Below the pieces are notes generated by a model. It saw only the letters and a program-made list of their open reading frames with translations. It was not told the DNA's origin and did not search any database. Shown one piece after another: positions 37,501 to 50,327 of a stretch of DNA of 64,000 nt (positions are counted from its first letter, which is position 1; the number at the start of each line of letters is the position of its first letter). A program made the translations under genes and the position numbers. Origin of the DNA: Phaseolus vulgaris (taxonomy: Eukaryota > Streptophyta > Magnoliopsida > Fabales > Fabaceae); the NCBI RefSeq assembly GCF_000499845.2, contig NC_023754.2, positions 24,958,611 to 25,022,610 of the forward strand, in the 5' to 3' direction.

Positions 37501-40500
37501 AAATGCGTTCTCAATGTTAGTGGTGTACCTTTTTTATAAATTTTTTAATATTTAATTTTATGAGTTTATCTAATATTCAAGTTGATTATTATTTAATAAA
37601 AAAGTAAAGATTAATAATTAGGAATGGTTTCAGAATTTAAAACGACAAGCTTTAATTAAAAGAAAATAACATACTAGACCCGAGGTGCAATTTGTAATAA
37701 AACAATGAGCTTTCCATTTATTTATTGAATTTCTCTTGAATAATGTTATCCAAAAACAATATAATTAAGAAGATAGATTTAACTGCGTTGTATTTGATTG
37801 TGTACACATGTGTATTAGGGAACAAGGCTTGAGTTAAAAAAGTAGTTTATTATGAATGGATATATATTTTAGTTGCATTGACTTAACGTGATTATGATCT
37901 GTTACATAATTAATAGTTAAACATAATAAATGTGCGATGATGAAATAAAACATTATAGAAAAAGTAAACTTAAAAGTATTATGCATGTTGATTTAAAGTA
38001 TTCTATCTTGATCGTATATATGCCTTAAAAATAAATGGTCACAAAAATTTTCTGCGTTTCTCATTTATGATCGTAGTCAATTTGAATCCAATGTAGTTTG
38101 TATTCTTTTTCAAGTAATAAAAAACATGGTTTAGTGTAAACTGTTTAAGCATATTCATGTTTATTTATAATTTCATTTAACTTTCTACAGTTAATAATTT
38201 TTTCATAGTATCAATTTTATTTATGGCATATGTACGTGTATATACTGGAATTTTATTCATTTTTAAATTATTTTACTAAAAAGTCCTTTCAAAAAGTTGA
38301 CGGAGAAAGTGATTATATTTTAAAAAAACTAACTAACTAAGTAAATATATCGTATTATTTCTTTAAAACATTTACTAATATTTATATTTTAGTGTGATCC
38401 ATTCTATTAATTGAAAATAGTAATGTTGCAATATACCAGTTGCATGAAAATAAGTGGTTTAAAATATAAATAAAGTAAAATACACACATAATCTTAATTA
38501 AATAATAAAAATGTGACACAAAATTACTTTTAAGTTTTTAAGTATAGATATAAATTAGAAATTTTTTAATTATGGAAACTATTATTTAATCACAACAAAA
38601 TTAATGTAATTAATGAAGTTATAAAACAATATAGATTTTCCATATGTGCATTTATTGATCTAGACTGGTTTTAAAAACTATTATTATGTGAAACTTGAAG
38701 TTAATAATGGCAATTGCTTACAGTGAGGAAATTTATGGAGGAGAGTTAAAATGAAAAAGAAGGAGGAAGGGTGTGAATATGATATGATAGGGAGTAGGGT
38801 TGGAAGAAAAGTGGAGTTATAAGAGTGATGTGAATGTTGGAGTTAGGTGGAATATAGTAGTAGTTGCTGATCATACTTTCCTCTCACCTTGTTTGGTGGA
38901 TGTTGTTGCTGAGTTCCCTTACCTTGTGGTTGTTGGTAGTTGCTCAGCTACTTCATATTACTGTATGCTGTTATTATACATACAAAGTTTTATTACTGAG
39001 ATTCATTCACTCAAAAGTATTAGAATACATAGCTATGAATTTAATTATTCAAAATAAGCTAGAATATGTATTTAACTCACATATTATTTTCAAATTCATT
39101 TTACTCAATATCATACTTAGGTTTTCTTAACTTGTGCTTAATATCATAAAACTTAGATAACTGATAGATAATATTTCCATAGAATTTGAACTTGAGGATA
39201 GTTTAATCCCATACATTCAATTTATAAAGTAAAAATTGTCCTTTTATATATTATTTTTAGATTCGATTTATACTTAAATGAGATTTGAATCTTTAATGAA
39301 AAAAATTAAATTTCACAAAATTTCAAAAGTGAAAATTTTGTGAAATTAATAAATAGTTTTGTAGTTTTAGAGATGGTAAATGTTACTTTAGCAACAATCA
39401 TATCGACATTGAAAGGATACTTTTTATGTGATTAAATAAGTTTGTAAATAAATTTAAAATGGTGATTTAATTTAACTTATGTTTAATACCTAAATTAATT
39501 AGTTGTTCGTTTATGGATGTATTTGATATTTGTGAGTTCATTTAGAATTTTATTTGGGAAGAATAATGTGTTAAAGGGAGAGGGTGAGAATAGCATTTTG
39601 CGATGTTATGGATGGTGAACTAGTACGAGTTTTCGGTTTTGGAAATAAAAAAGGAGTAATGAACTTGGTAAATGAATAGAATACGTATAGTAATTAGAAG
39701 AGAGAAAAAAAACTCATTTCTAATTACCTCAAACCATATTCATTTTAAGTTTTTCTTCATCCTTTTGAAGATTTAAGCATGCAAGCTAAGAGATGATGTA
39801 GAATATCTTTGAGGCCTTTACTTTAGGTAAGCTACTCTTTTTCTTTCTCCTTTTCAAAAGAGAATCACGCATATAAGGATTTCTTTTTTAGATGTATGGA
39901 ATTTTTTAAAGTTTAGATGATTTTGGATTGATTTTAATTTCATTAATAGACATGATACTTGGTTTTCTTAGCTTATATTTCTTTTCAATTTGTAGCTTCC
40001 TTAGAGTAGAAGAAAGATTAAGACAAGGGAAACTAACATCAATCTAAACTCAAATTTAAGTTATCAATGAGAGTAGTTGATTTTATATTGACTTGATGCA
40101 AAAATATTTGAGCAATTAATTGGTAATTTGGGTGTAAATCTTGAAATGTTAAGACTTCTGAAGTTTTAATTTGGTAACTTAAAAGTTGGAGGAAGGTTTT
40201 GGAATAAAATATATGTTATGAAGAATTAATCTTAATGAGCCAGGTTAGTTTTGATTTGGGTGTTATGTAAGCTCTTAAGCATATATAATGTTTCTTTATA
40301 TAACCACTCATCATTGTTTTGCTTTTAAATTTGATGAAACAGTGATAATTGTTTGGTGATAACATTGTTTTTACATTTTAGTTATCATTCTAAACCTGAA
40401 TTGAAATATAAGGTTAAATTTTGAATTATGAGTTGATAAATTGGTATTTTCAAAAGTTATGATATGTGTTGATATATGAATATATCATTCAAGCAAGATA

Positions 40501-40900
40501 TATCATATTCAAACAATAAATGGATCTAAAAATATCTAAAAAAAATGTTTCAATCCGGGGAACTCCTGGTTAAAGTGAAATGACTACTGAAAGAAAATAC
40601 AAAATTATTGAAAAATATCATTCAACCGATATTTTCTTATTATATAGTATATGTTATTTGGTTAATTTTTCTTTCAATAGTTTAAATTTTGTAGAACCAT
40701 AGCTACTTGTTCAGTTTTATGTTTGTAATGCTTTAGTTAACTGGGTTAGTGAATATTAAGGTATGTGAAATATTAGTCTAGTGTATTGAAATTCAGTGTA
40801 ATGGTATTTCCATCCTAAAATGCGAACATAAGTATTTAATTTAGAAAAGAGGTAAATTTTTTGATTTTTTGAATTTGATATGAATTTATCGATTCCGTGT
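34516..40900. other. AT-rich intergenic DNA
   Basis: No gene is supported over about 6.4 kb. A promoter-like spot (TATAAATAGA at 35151-35160) lies in an otherwise unremarkable region. ORFs at 36353-36586 and 38800-39130 have no recognisable domain and unconvincing composition. Confidence 0.6.
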
Positions 40901-40931
40901 AACACCCTACTGTAGACGATGTAAGGGTGAA

Positions 40932-43900
40932 TCAAGCATACACAGGTATGGAGGAGCTCAATGATACACAGCCTTTTAGGCGTTCAACGATTACATTTCT
41001 GGTGACTAGCCCTGAATGATGATGGCTCATTGGTAGGCCCTCCTTCAGACACTCATCGTATTTCTCCAAAGTAGACACAATATAACTGAAATCTGGCCGT
41101 TTCGAGGGGTTTGCTGACCAACAATGCTTTATCAGATGTGCTACTGCTGGATCACAACTAGCTGGCAGAGGAGGCCTTTCATTCTGATCAAAACACTTCA
41201 ATCACTTTTCTATTCAAAAATATTTCACTTCTCACAGAATAAACCCTTCAAAAACTATTATAAGCTACACAAATTCAAGTCATAAGGAGTTAAGCAAACA
41301 CAAAATACATTCTCATCACTCACTTTCTATCCTTCAGTTCTGTAAATCTTTTCAAAACTGTAATTGGTTACTTACATTAGTCCAACACATGTTACTTTTA
41401 TGATAACGTTGCTAAACTGAGAATTTGGATAAAATGAACTATGATTTTAAAGGTTAATTTCATTCTCTCCCCTAGTTGTAAAGATTATTATTTGTTTTCC
41501 ACAGTTTTAGAGACAGATGGCTATTTATTTGTGCCTTTTTGTGGGGTCTAAGGAATGAGTGTGCCTCATGGGAAAGCACTAATGGAGACAACAATATTGC
41601 GGCTAGCCTTTTATGCAAAGTTCAAGGACTACTTTTGACAAATGTATGCACCAAAATGTAACAACTGTTTTTATGTTAGCCTCATCAATTTTTTTATCAG
41701 GTCAAGCGATATCAAGGGATGCTTGTTGGGACTAGGGAGGGAAACACCTCCAAGGCCCATGCATCAGTGCTTCCTGTTATTGGGACTAGAAGACACATGC
41801 ACCGACTGTAACACTTTTAATAAAAAAGTTCACTGTTAAAGCACTCGAGTTAAAATAATCCATGATCATTGCTCATGTTAGGTTCAGCTTCTGCACATGT
41901 TGCCCAATACCTACCTCACATAGCTCAAGTAATTCAAGATTTCCATGACTGGAATTCGGTGATTGCTGCAATTCTGTCAGCCTGAGGCTTAACTATTGAA
42001 GCAACAAGTGATGCAACATGAACAAACAGAGTCATTTGTTATTAGTGTACTTTGATTACTGTGACTAGTGACTACTGGTAAACTATCTATGTATGAAAAT
42101 AAAAAATAGTAGACGCATTTATTGATATATGTAGTTTGCCTTTTCTGAATAAAGATTATATTATATACGAAAGTGCTATGACTAAGTAAACCATGTGGTG
42201 ACAACGAAATTATCCTGCAAAAAACTATTAGAGGTTACAATATTTTTGTCTTCACCTCTTATTTTTTTAGTAACACTTAACATCTTGTCAGACTGGCTAA
42301 GAGAAGAGAGAGTAGAGGATTAGAATCTCTGAAACGCAGAATCCCTGAAACTCTGCATAAAGGTATTTGTGGCACTTAAACTAAACTGGAAAATGAAAGT
42401 ATATTGATTGACCCATCCATTCCCACCCTCAAGAAATTAGCCAAGACATCCATGAATTGAGGGATTAACAGATACACGATAAGGATTCTCCAAGTAATTA
42501 TGCCTTAGGGAGGATTTTCTACTGAGTAACTATAAGAGGGTAGATAAAAGTTTTGGACTTTACTGTTGTTGTTGCATGTGGTATAAGGTTTTAAAAGATT
42601 GGATGTTGGGAGAGATCCAAAACAGGTTTTTTCCATTTAGATATTTTAGATACTAGAGTGACAATAGCCACTATTGTTTCTACACTATTACTAAAAGGGC
42701 AAAAGTCCGTAGTTAGTATGTTTTGAACCTTTTTTGCATCTAGTTATACAATATGCATATAAATTTTAAGGGTCGCAGATATCACATTTCTTCAGTCCCA
42801 TCAGGGGAACAAACAGTGTGTAAAGAACAACTTCCTTCATTCTTTTCATCAATCAAACTGTGTCAAGGCATAAATTCCCATATTATTGAGTATAATTCTG
42901 ATCGCAAAGAACTTGTCCAACCAATCATTCTTACTACAAATAACCTGTCCAATCAATCATCTTCACAATGCAAGAACCGTTTTCAATTCTGAATTCTTTT
43001 TTCATGTATGAAAAAATCATTTTTAGACCAATGTTAAGCCATCTAAGAATAAATTTTGGTTCAGAAACCAGTTTTAAAACTGATTTTAAATTAAAAATCA
43101 CTTTTAAACCAAATCATATTTTATTCATCAACCAACTAAAAACAAGTTGAAACTACTTTGATTAAAATCGTTGAAAAAGATAAATGATTATTTCAAAATC
43201 CAACTCACATTTAGTTTTGTAAAACCAAACCATGCAGACCCCAGAGTCCAAAATTATGCCATATGTCAAATTAGACAAGAATTATTCGACTACCATTAGG
43301 CACGACCAAGAAGTCAGAGCACAAAGAAGGAATTTGGTAAAGCAGACTAGAAAAAAGTCAAGAAGGGATTAAGAAAAAGATTCTATCAATAAAGCTATCA
43401 GAATTGGCAAGCAGAGAAGTGATGCAATTGTCTCTCTTAGAGCAATTAAAATAAGACTAATAAATTAGCATCACAAAGAAGATATTTATAGTTTAGACAA
43501 ATATATTCATGTTACCTTCTCAGCCACAGCAAAAGCAGCTTGCACTGTGGTCATTCCTTGGAAAGGAAGTAGAGAAGTAGTGAGCTCCCAAAGCACAATA
43601 CCAAAACTGTACACATCAACTTTTCGGGTGTAAGGTTTTCCCTTAATCATCTCTGGTGCCATCCAACGATATGTTCCCGAGTTCCCTTTGCTTTTCCGGC
43701 ATCTTGTTTCAAGACAAGATGTGCCAAAATCCGCCACCTTAACCCTCATATCATCATCCAGGAGCAAATTACTTGACTTCAAGTCTCTGTGAATCACACC
43801 TTGTGAATGAAGGTACTCCATGCCCCTTGATATATCTAGAGCCAACCTTAGTATTGTTTCCATTGAGAGTGAGTATGGCTCTTTCTTGTTCAGATACATC

Positions 43901-45139
43901 CTCAGATTCCCTTGTGACATGTATTCTGTTATGATACAGTACACGGGCGGTTTTTTGCATGCTGCAATAAACTGTAAATTAAGAGTCATTTAAAGATCAG
44001 AGTTTACTAGAAGGGATTAAAAACACCTCTGCAGCTAAAGGTTGCAGTATCAATTATCACATATGAGTGAATGTTAGACTTCTCTTAGAATTTGGGTTCT
44101 AGAACCCCAATTTGCAAGTAGTTCAGAACAACTCAATAATTGATGAACCAATAGACAATAAAATTCAGATTTGAATGTAACTCAACTTTAAAACTGTCTC
44201 AATATAAAAAACTATTTGGTGTTTTTTCACACTCAAAAAGTAGAGCCAAATCAAATAATCTAACACACAAAAAAGTTAGGATGCCTCATGGTCTGTCCCA
44301 AACCCCAAGAACAAGAATGAAGATTAATCACTGTTGTACTCTTCTAAAAGTGGCAAAAATTAGAAAAAAAAATAGAAAAGTCAATAGTTGGCAGCAATAG
44401 GTGTATTGTATATGTTACTGAGTTGAGCCAATATACTTATTTAAATGGTAAAAGTCCCTGTTTGCCTCCTTTTTGATTCTGAAACAGTTTTTCCTAGAGA
44501 AACTAACTTTCCCTGAAGTGGCAAGTGGCAGTGTCTCTTTGTGGGAACAACCAAAACTACATATATTAGCTGTTCTCTTGCTTACCCCCTCCGAGTTTCA
44601 GATCCTCACAGACAAAACAATCGTAATGGATACATAAACAAACAAACAAACTACCATGCAGACAAGAAGATTAAGTGTAATAACAAGGTTGAAGATATCC
44701 GTTCACTAAAACACTGTACCTGCACTATGTTAAAATGGAAGAGACGTGAAAGTAAAGCCACTTCAGAGTTAAATTGCTCCTCTAATAAGTCCTTTTTCTC
44801 CTCATCCTGGCTTGGCATCCTCACCATTTTCACAGCAACAGCTCTCTGCTTGTAGACTCCACGGTAAATTCGACTGTGAGCTCCAGAAGCAAACTTGTTA
44901 CCAATAAAAAGCTGTGATAGGTCTGCAGTCCATTCCTCTTGCTCCCCCTCCTGGTCTTCCTTTGAAGCCTCCCATGTATCCATTGAGTCCAATATCATGG
45001 ACCACGATTCCGTGCTATTAAATCTCTTCCTTTCCATGTTCTCCGTGTCATTCTCCAACCGTGACTTGGAGGAAGATGAAAGTAAAGGTTTACTCTTAGA
45101 CATCCTTAGCCTTAGTCCGTGGAAACATGACCCCGCCAT
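40932..45139 (-). CDS. Raf-like (MAPKKK, TKL) protein kinase, three exons
   Basis: Minus-strand exons: 45139-44720, 43971-43516 and 41183-40932 (1,128 nt, 375 residues), all in phase 0 with GT-AG introns (CAG/GTACAG, TTACAG/TTT, AAG/GTAACA, GATCAG/AAT). Residues 1-75 form a Ser/Glu-rich N-terminal region that includes ESWSMILDS and EEWTADLSQLFIG. The kinase domain follows: loop FASGAHSRIYRG, VAVKMV with the catalytic Lys, HRDLKSSNLLL, VADFG, GTYRWMAPE and DVYSFGIVLWEL. It ends with CWSANPSKRPDFSYIVSTLE and a short tail. The combination marks the plant group-C Raf-like kinases related to HT1, soluble serine/threonine/tyrosine-type kinases; the exact role of this copy is not readable from sequence. 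All core residues are present, so it is likely active. A 5' UTR intron is likely (TTTTCTAG five bases before the ATG). Confidence 0.95.
41184..43515 (-). other. Intron 2 of the kinase gene
   Basis: This 2.3-kb intron contains only short ORFs (41642-41839, 41989-42204, 42753-43150) with no recognisable domain. The protein reads continuously across it (AEK to NERPPLP), so no exon is missing. Confidence 0.75.
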
Positions 45140-45610
45140 TGAATCTAGAAAACAAGTGTGATGATATGAAGATTGTCAGAACATACAGTCATGAGCTCCA
45201 ACGAAGAATGAAGAATGAGTATATGTTTTTTAAAACCATCTCGATGAGTTTGTTGTATATTGCAAAGCACCCTTTGAAAATCAATTTACGTAAACAGCAA
45301 GGCCACGGTTTATTTGAGTATGAATATGAACATTTCGTGTATAATAATTGTGACGGATGAAATATCTCACAGCATTCAAGACTCGAGTAGAAACAAAGAA
45401 GGAAGTGGGAATTTCATTGGTTGCAGCCAAATGTTAGTGACAGGAAGAAGAAGAAGAGGAAGGAGTTTTCACGGTTTTTCTAGTAAGATTGGGTTGTTTT
45501 GCAGCATAAGGAAGAATTGAGAGGAAGAAAAGTTTCAAGGATGTCTCGTGAGTGCTTGGTTAAAAAGTGAAATAGCTAGTTATAGCGAGCGAGAGATAGA
45601 GTTTTTGGGA

Positions 45611-45620
45611 ATTTATAATT
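45611..45620 (-). promoter_or_regulatory. Candidate TATA box of the kinase gene
   Basis: The minus strand reads AATTATAAAT here, about 470 bases before the ATG. It fits a leader interrupted by an intron whose acceptor is TTTTCTAG at about 45145. Position and consensus only. Confidence 0.35.
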
Positions 45621-45629
45621 GAGGTTCGT

Positions 45630-47160
45630 TAGTGATGGGATTATCATGAATGAATGCAATGTTAAGTGGACACAATGCAAAGCGAGGTGACTTGAGCTTG
45701 GCGATTTGCACATCCAACTATTGGTGCTTGCTTTTGCAGTCTTCTCAGACTTTGGATATATCCCCATCCTTGTTGGGGCCCCAAAAAGTTTGAGAGTACA
45801 AGTGGTATCTCCTATAGCAAAAGAAGAAACAATACACAAGTGCCAACTGCAAGAGATGGACCTCTCTCGGTTTATACCAAACATGTGACTCATTTCTATG
45901 CAATTACTGATTTTTCTTCTCTTCTGAGATAAAGAGATTAATATTTAGATCCAAAGCTTATCTTATAAAAAGTTGAAAGTTGAGTTCACTTAAAGTTTAT
46001 TTTCTAAGATAATATTAGAGTCCTTTAGAATTTATTTATAAGAGTTTAACTGAAAGTTTAAGTTAGGCTTAAAAACATAAACATTAGTAATTCCAATACA
46101 TATATTACACTTCTAAGTGTGTCTGCATTCGGTTCCTGTTACTCCAATCCAACACTACACTTTCTTCCACTCTTGGGTATTGGAAAGTTAGAATTGTTCA
46201 TTGAATAGAATTTTAATGGTTTTTCCGTAAAATTGGGATTAATATTAAACCATCTCATTTATTTATCATAAATGATTATGCTTCAAAATTTTGTTACAAA
46301 TATCAGTCACAGTAATCATCTGTTATCCTATATATTACACACTAATTGAAAGATATACTGTAAAAGAACGCATATAATTGTATTATAAATGTTTATAAGA
46401 TTAGATTTTGAAAGAAGAAACAAATGGTTTGAGGGAGAAATTAAAAAAGTAGAAAGAAAAGCTAAGGAGACATAAGAGTTTCATCCCAAAACCATCTAAA
46501 CCATTCAATACACGATATGGCCCGCATATTGTTAGGTATGCGCCGTAGTATGGTTCTTTGTTGTATGGGCTTACCACGTGGAACATGTAGGGGATCTCTC
46601 AAGGGCCCAAAAACACAAATTTCGACATTTCGTGGCAAGTACTACCATAACTAGAAAATGGGAAATATTTATATACATAATTCAAACTGCAGATTTTACT
46701 GTGATAACTTTACATTTAATACATAGGTGAAATAACAAAAATAAAACGTGATAAACACTACAGATGAAGAAAGATAGAAACATATATGGCCATGCACTCT
46801 TATGTGCATTGTAGGAAGGTTTTGCTGTTCCATGTTTTTTTTTTATCTCAACTACGACAATTGGTGGAGGCATATGCATGTGTAACCACTAAGATTGCAC
46901 TAGAAAAAGTATTTTAGATATTAAAAAATACAGAAAAAGAAAAGGAGAATATGTTAAAATAATTGAGGAGAAAAAAATCCTCCAAGGGTTGTGAAGTGAG
47001 AAAGAAGAAATTTAGCATCTGAGTTGTGGAGGAGATAGTGATTAAAATTGAGGATCTGAGAAAGGTAGAAAATAAAATAAAATATTGAAAAGGCGAGCAA
47101 TAATAAAGAATGGTGAAAACATGGATAATCAATAGTAGTTTTCAAAAAGACGTCATGGTA
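45630..47160. other. Intergenic DNA upstream of the kinase gene
   Basis: No gene is supported. Minus ORFs at 46401-46586, 46682-46879 and 46914-47145 are short and lack recognisable domains. Confidence 0.6.
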
Positions 47161-47187
47161 GGTACTAGTGAGAGGTTATGACTCTGG

Positions 47188-47841
47188 GTGCGTGGTCACG
47201 TTGGTTATAGTTTTCAGAGTTGTCCACAACAACACGTGTCCAAAGTTCCACGTACATGGTGTTATTGCAGACATCCTGGCGCTAACTCGAATGCACTGTC
47301 CTCGTGTTCTAAGAGAAGGCACCTTCTTGACTGTCTTTCTTGGCCAAATTGTGATGAGACTTTGCATCTATGCAATGCCCCTGTTGGGTCTTCATCACCT
47401 GCTGCTCAGGCACCGTGTTCCTCCGCAAGGGGTGCTTACCCTTTTATTTTCGTTGCTTTTCTTTTCCATGTAACCACAAAAGGAGACACCTCAGTTATTG
47501 TATTTGAAATGAATTCCCATGGTATGCAAGTTAGGTGCATTGTACTGTTTGAAAGAGGGTTCTATACGAGGACAAAACTCTATACAATTTATTTCTTTTG
47601 GTATTGTTTTCTGATTAAAGTTGGAGGTGGGTCCGAGCTTGGACGATTCATCTCCAACTGGTGTAAGGTTCTAGATCATTCATCGACTGATTATCGACTA
47701 GAGTGGGGAAGTTCACTCAGTCATAATGCCTCCCAGCTTTCTCATCCAGTTGTAACAACTGTTGGCCCTTTGTCCCTCCATTCCCTAAAAAAGATAAATT
47801 ATACAAGTCAAACGTTCAAACTTTACATGACCATACTGTGA
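47188..47841 (+). CDS. Hypothetical 217-residue ORF with clustered Cys and His
   Basis: This ORF is long for such AT-rich DNA, and its first 280 bases have balanced base composition unlike the flanks. The N-terminal part has CYCRHPG, SSCSKRRHLLDCLSWPNC and ETLHLC, a loose Cys/His cluster; the middle part is hydrophobic (AYPFIFVAFLFH and YTIYFFWYCFLIKVGG). I recognise no family. A second ORF of 101 residues overlaps it in another frame (47168-47473), so the reading frame is not certain. It could be a small orphan gene, an exon of a longer gene, a decayed transposon piece or chance. No splice sites, TATA box or poly(A) signal clearly support it. Confidence 0.25.
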   Translation: MRGHVGYSFQSCPQQHVSKVPRTWCYCRHPGANSNALSSCSKRRHLLDCLSWPNCDETLHLCNAPVGSSSPAAQAPCSSARGAYPFIFVAFLFHVTTKGDTSVIVFEMNSHGMQVRCIVLFERGFYTRTKLYTIYFFWYCFLIKVGGGSELGRFISNWCKVLDHSSTDYRLEWGSSLSHNASQLSHPVVTTVGPLSLHSLKKINYTSQTFKLYMTIL

Positions 47842-48430
47842 TTAAAGGTTTAACGTCTTTCTTATTAATTTATGAGTGTCAGGTAGATATCTACTTCGTT
47901 CAGTGTCTGCAATGTATTCGGCTTTGAAACGTGGTGGAGAACCTTTTAATGTTTGCAACCGCTTAAATAGAATGGATGCTGTGAGAGATTTAGATCTGTA
48001 AAAGATTAGATTATTAAGGTTGTATTATGTTTAGGGTTTAGGATTTATAAGTTTAGGGTTTATGTTTAAGATTGTATTATTATGGGGGTCTTAAACTTGG
48101 GTCAATATTGTTTAAGCATAACAAATAAATTTAACATACACTTTCAATTCTACAGTAATTTTGATAAGGAAAACTCACTTTGATCATGGTCAGATTGAGA
48201 TTTGCATTGCTTGGCTTGTGAGAGGGAGGTTGGTATCAAGTATATCATGAGAATCTTCACAATGGTTGTATTTTGATTTCCATTCTCATTCTAACGTTGT
48301 CACTATAATAAAATTATTAAATTTAAATTAATTTTAAAGATTAAAAATAATTAATTATTATATTAATTAAATTAAATATTAATTTATAAACTAAAAACAT
48401 ATTGATATAGAAGGTAATTTCTATTACTAA
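47842..48430. other. AT-rich intergenic DNA with telomere-like motifs
   Basis: No gene is seen. Short TTTAGGG motifs occur at 48030-48064 (listed separately). Confidence 0.6.
48030..48064 (+). repeat. Short telomere-like TTTAGGG motifs
   Basis: TTTAGGGTTTAGG and, 15 bases on, TTTAGGGTTT match the plant telomere unit. Only about three units exist, so it may be chance, a telo-box or a relic. Confidence 0.6.
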
Positions 48431-49857
48431 TAAAAATTTATAAATCATCTTTTAAATTATATTTAACATTAATTAACCAGATTTTAACTATTAACTATTT
48501 AAATTTTGAATTATATAAATTTATTTTTCTCATTTACATCAATCACATGGAATTGGAATAGAATGAGGATTTTTGGTTGATCAAGAAAGTCAGCGTTGTA
48601 TGTTCAACATTACAATTTTAGTTTCAGTGGAAAACGAGAGGAAAGGGATCCCTTTTGAATTCTATTTTAAATTTTTTAATTAAAACACTGATTTTGTAGT
48701 CAATAGATGAATAAGAGGTCTGAGCTGATTGTTCATGGCTTAGTTTGGCAAGAATTCATGTATAAGGAAAGCTTTCAGCTTGTAATAATTTGCTTATTGG
48801 ATTTATTTTATATGTGAAAAAATATCTTATATCTTAAAGATGGTATGATAAAATCTGTGAATGATTTAATTTCTTTGAAATTGAAGAATTTTACTTATGG
48901 ACCAGCACTAGAAAAAATATCTTGTGATTTTTCATTTAGCTATAATGTCATATCTTTTTATAAAAGAATTTATTTTATAATGCAGTAATTTAATTTTTAT
49001 GAATTTTATTGTATCTTATTATTTTTAAGATATTTTTGTAACTTTTATTTTAACAGAAGTAAAAATTCATATTCTAAATAATGTTTTATTTATTATTACT
49101 ATAAATCTATATTTTTAAGATAATTTTATTTTAATTTTTATGACTCTGTGATATTATTTAAGACTCCAAATCTTAAATTTATATCATTAAATGTAAAGAC
49201 TATTATGTAATTTTATAGAATACTTTTAAGTATTTCGGGCAATTAATTTTGGTTTGGGAAAATGAGGTCAATTTGGATAAATTCTGGGTTTTAAATTGAT
49301 TTAGATTTAGTTTTGGGTGAATCTGGAGAATTTTGTTTTATGTCTTTTTTTTTCAAAGATAAACTGATATATTTAAATTATAAGTGAAATATACGAACAC
49401 CTTATTCTATTCATCTGAAAATCTTGGTTCAAATCCTTTTATCTACTAGTGAATATAAGTGGGGAAAAAAACTATTCTTCTTTCTTTTCTCAGTTTATTT
49501 TTATAATATATTCTTATAATGTAACAATTGTATTTGGCTGTTGTATTTATATTTTAATGCTTTAATTTATCAATATAAACTATTTATGGAAATTTTATAT
49601 ATATAAAATGAATAATTGTGTAAAATTAAATTAGCTTTTATATGTGAATACGATTTTTTATTTGTAGATGTTTGAGAATTTTATGAGATGATAGTTGTTG
49701 AAACGAATGTGATTGTTATGTGTATGGTGTGAGAATTCGAGACGTGTTTTAAACGAGAACAGATAACAAAACATGTACAATAGTCTATTAATAGCAGTAG
49801 AGTTGTTCGTGGATTATATGTTATGAAAACTTTATTGTAATACGATTTGAAATACAG

Positions 49858-49880
49858 AAATATATATATATATATATATA
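49858..49880. repeat. (TA)n microsatellite inside copy 1
   Basis: About eleven TA units are present; copy 2 has only a few at the matching place (about 52258-52266). Confidence 0.9.
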
Positions 49881-50104
49881 GTTACATTATAACTGCGTTA
49901 TAATACAATAAGTACATGTTATAATCTTTTTTCAATTTAAATTTCACTGTAAAATTAATATAAATTTATTGAATATGTTATTATAATTTAAAGGATTAAA
50001 TAGGTTTTTTTTTTTTGTTATTATATAATAATAGATTAAATTTTATCCTAGTTCAAACATGTAAGTAGTTATAATAAGGAAGTTATTAGAATGATATTTA
50101 TATA

Positions 50105-50327
50105 TGTACCCGTAAAGTTTGTACAGTTCTCATTAATGGACCGATCAATATAATGGTCCATATGGTCGACTGACACCTCAGACTCAGTTATACTTAAATA
50201 GAGTCAATAAAATTAATCCATGATTAAGAATTAGGTAATACATCCCTAAATGAGATCCAACTTCCTAATCTGACCCAACAAGAAGAACACACAAAAAGTA
50301 ATATAAATAGTACACATTACAATATCA
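50105..50327 (+). mobile_element. Truncated LTR (family A) with target duplication
   Basis: The 223-bp segment starts TGTACCCG and ends ATATCA. It contains TTAATCCATGATTAAG, CCTAATCTGACCCAACAAG and a TATA box TAATATAAATAGTACAC, all matching the U3 half of the LTR at 12240 or the LTR at 5428. The R/U5 part with the CGTCGGAGTG signature is missing. ATATA flanks both sides (50100-50104 and 50328-50332). Copy 2 of the duplication has no such insertion at the equivalent place (about 52485-52495). Confidence 0.8.

Noticed and set aside
41642..41839. 65-residue plus-strand ORF in a kinase intron
   Set aside because: No domain recognised and no support beyond being open; intron 2 explains the region.
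45576..45893. 105-residue minus-strand ORF upstream of the kinase
   Set aside because: No recognised domain; it overlaps the likely promoter and leader of the kinase gene.
49422..49436. GGTTCAAATCC, a tRNA or SINE B-box look-alike
   Set aside because: No A box at the right distance, no cloverleaf, and the segment is missing from the sister duplication copy.
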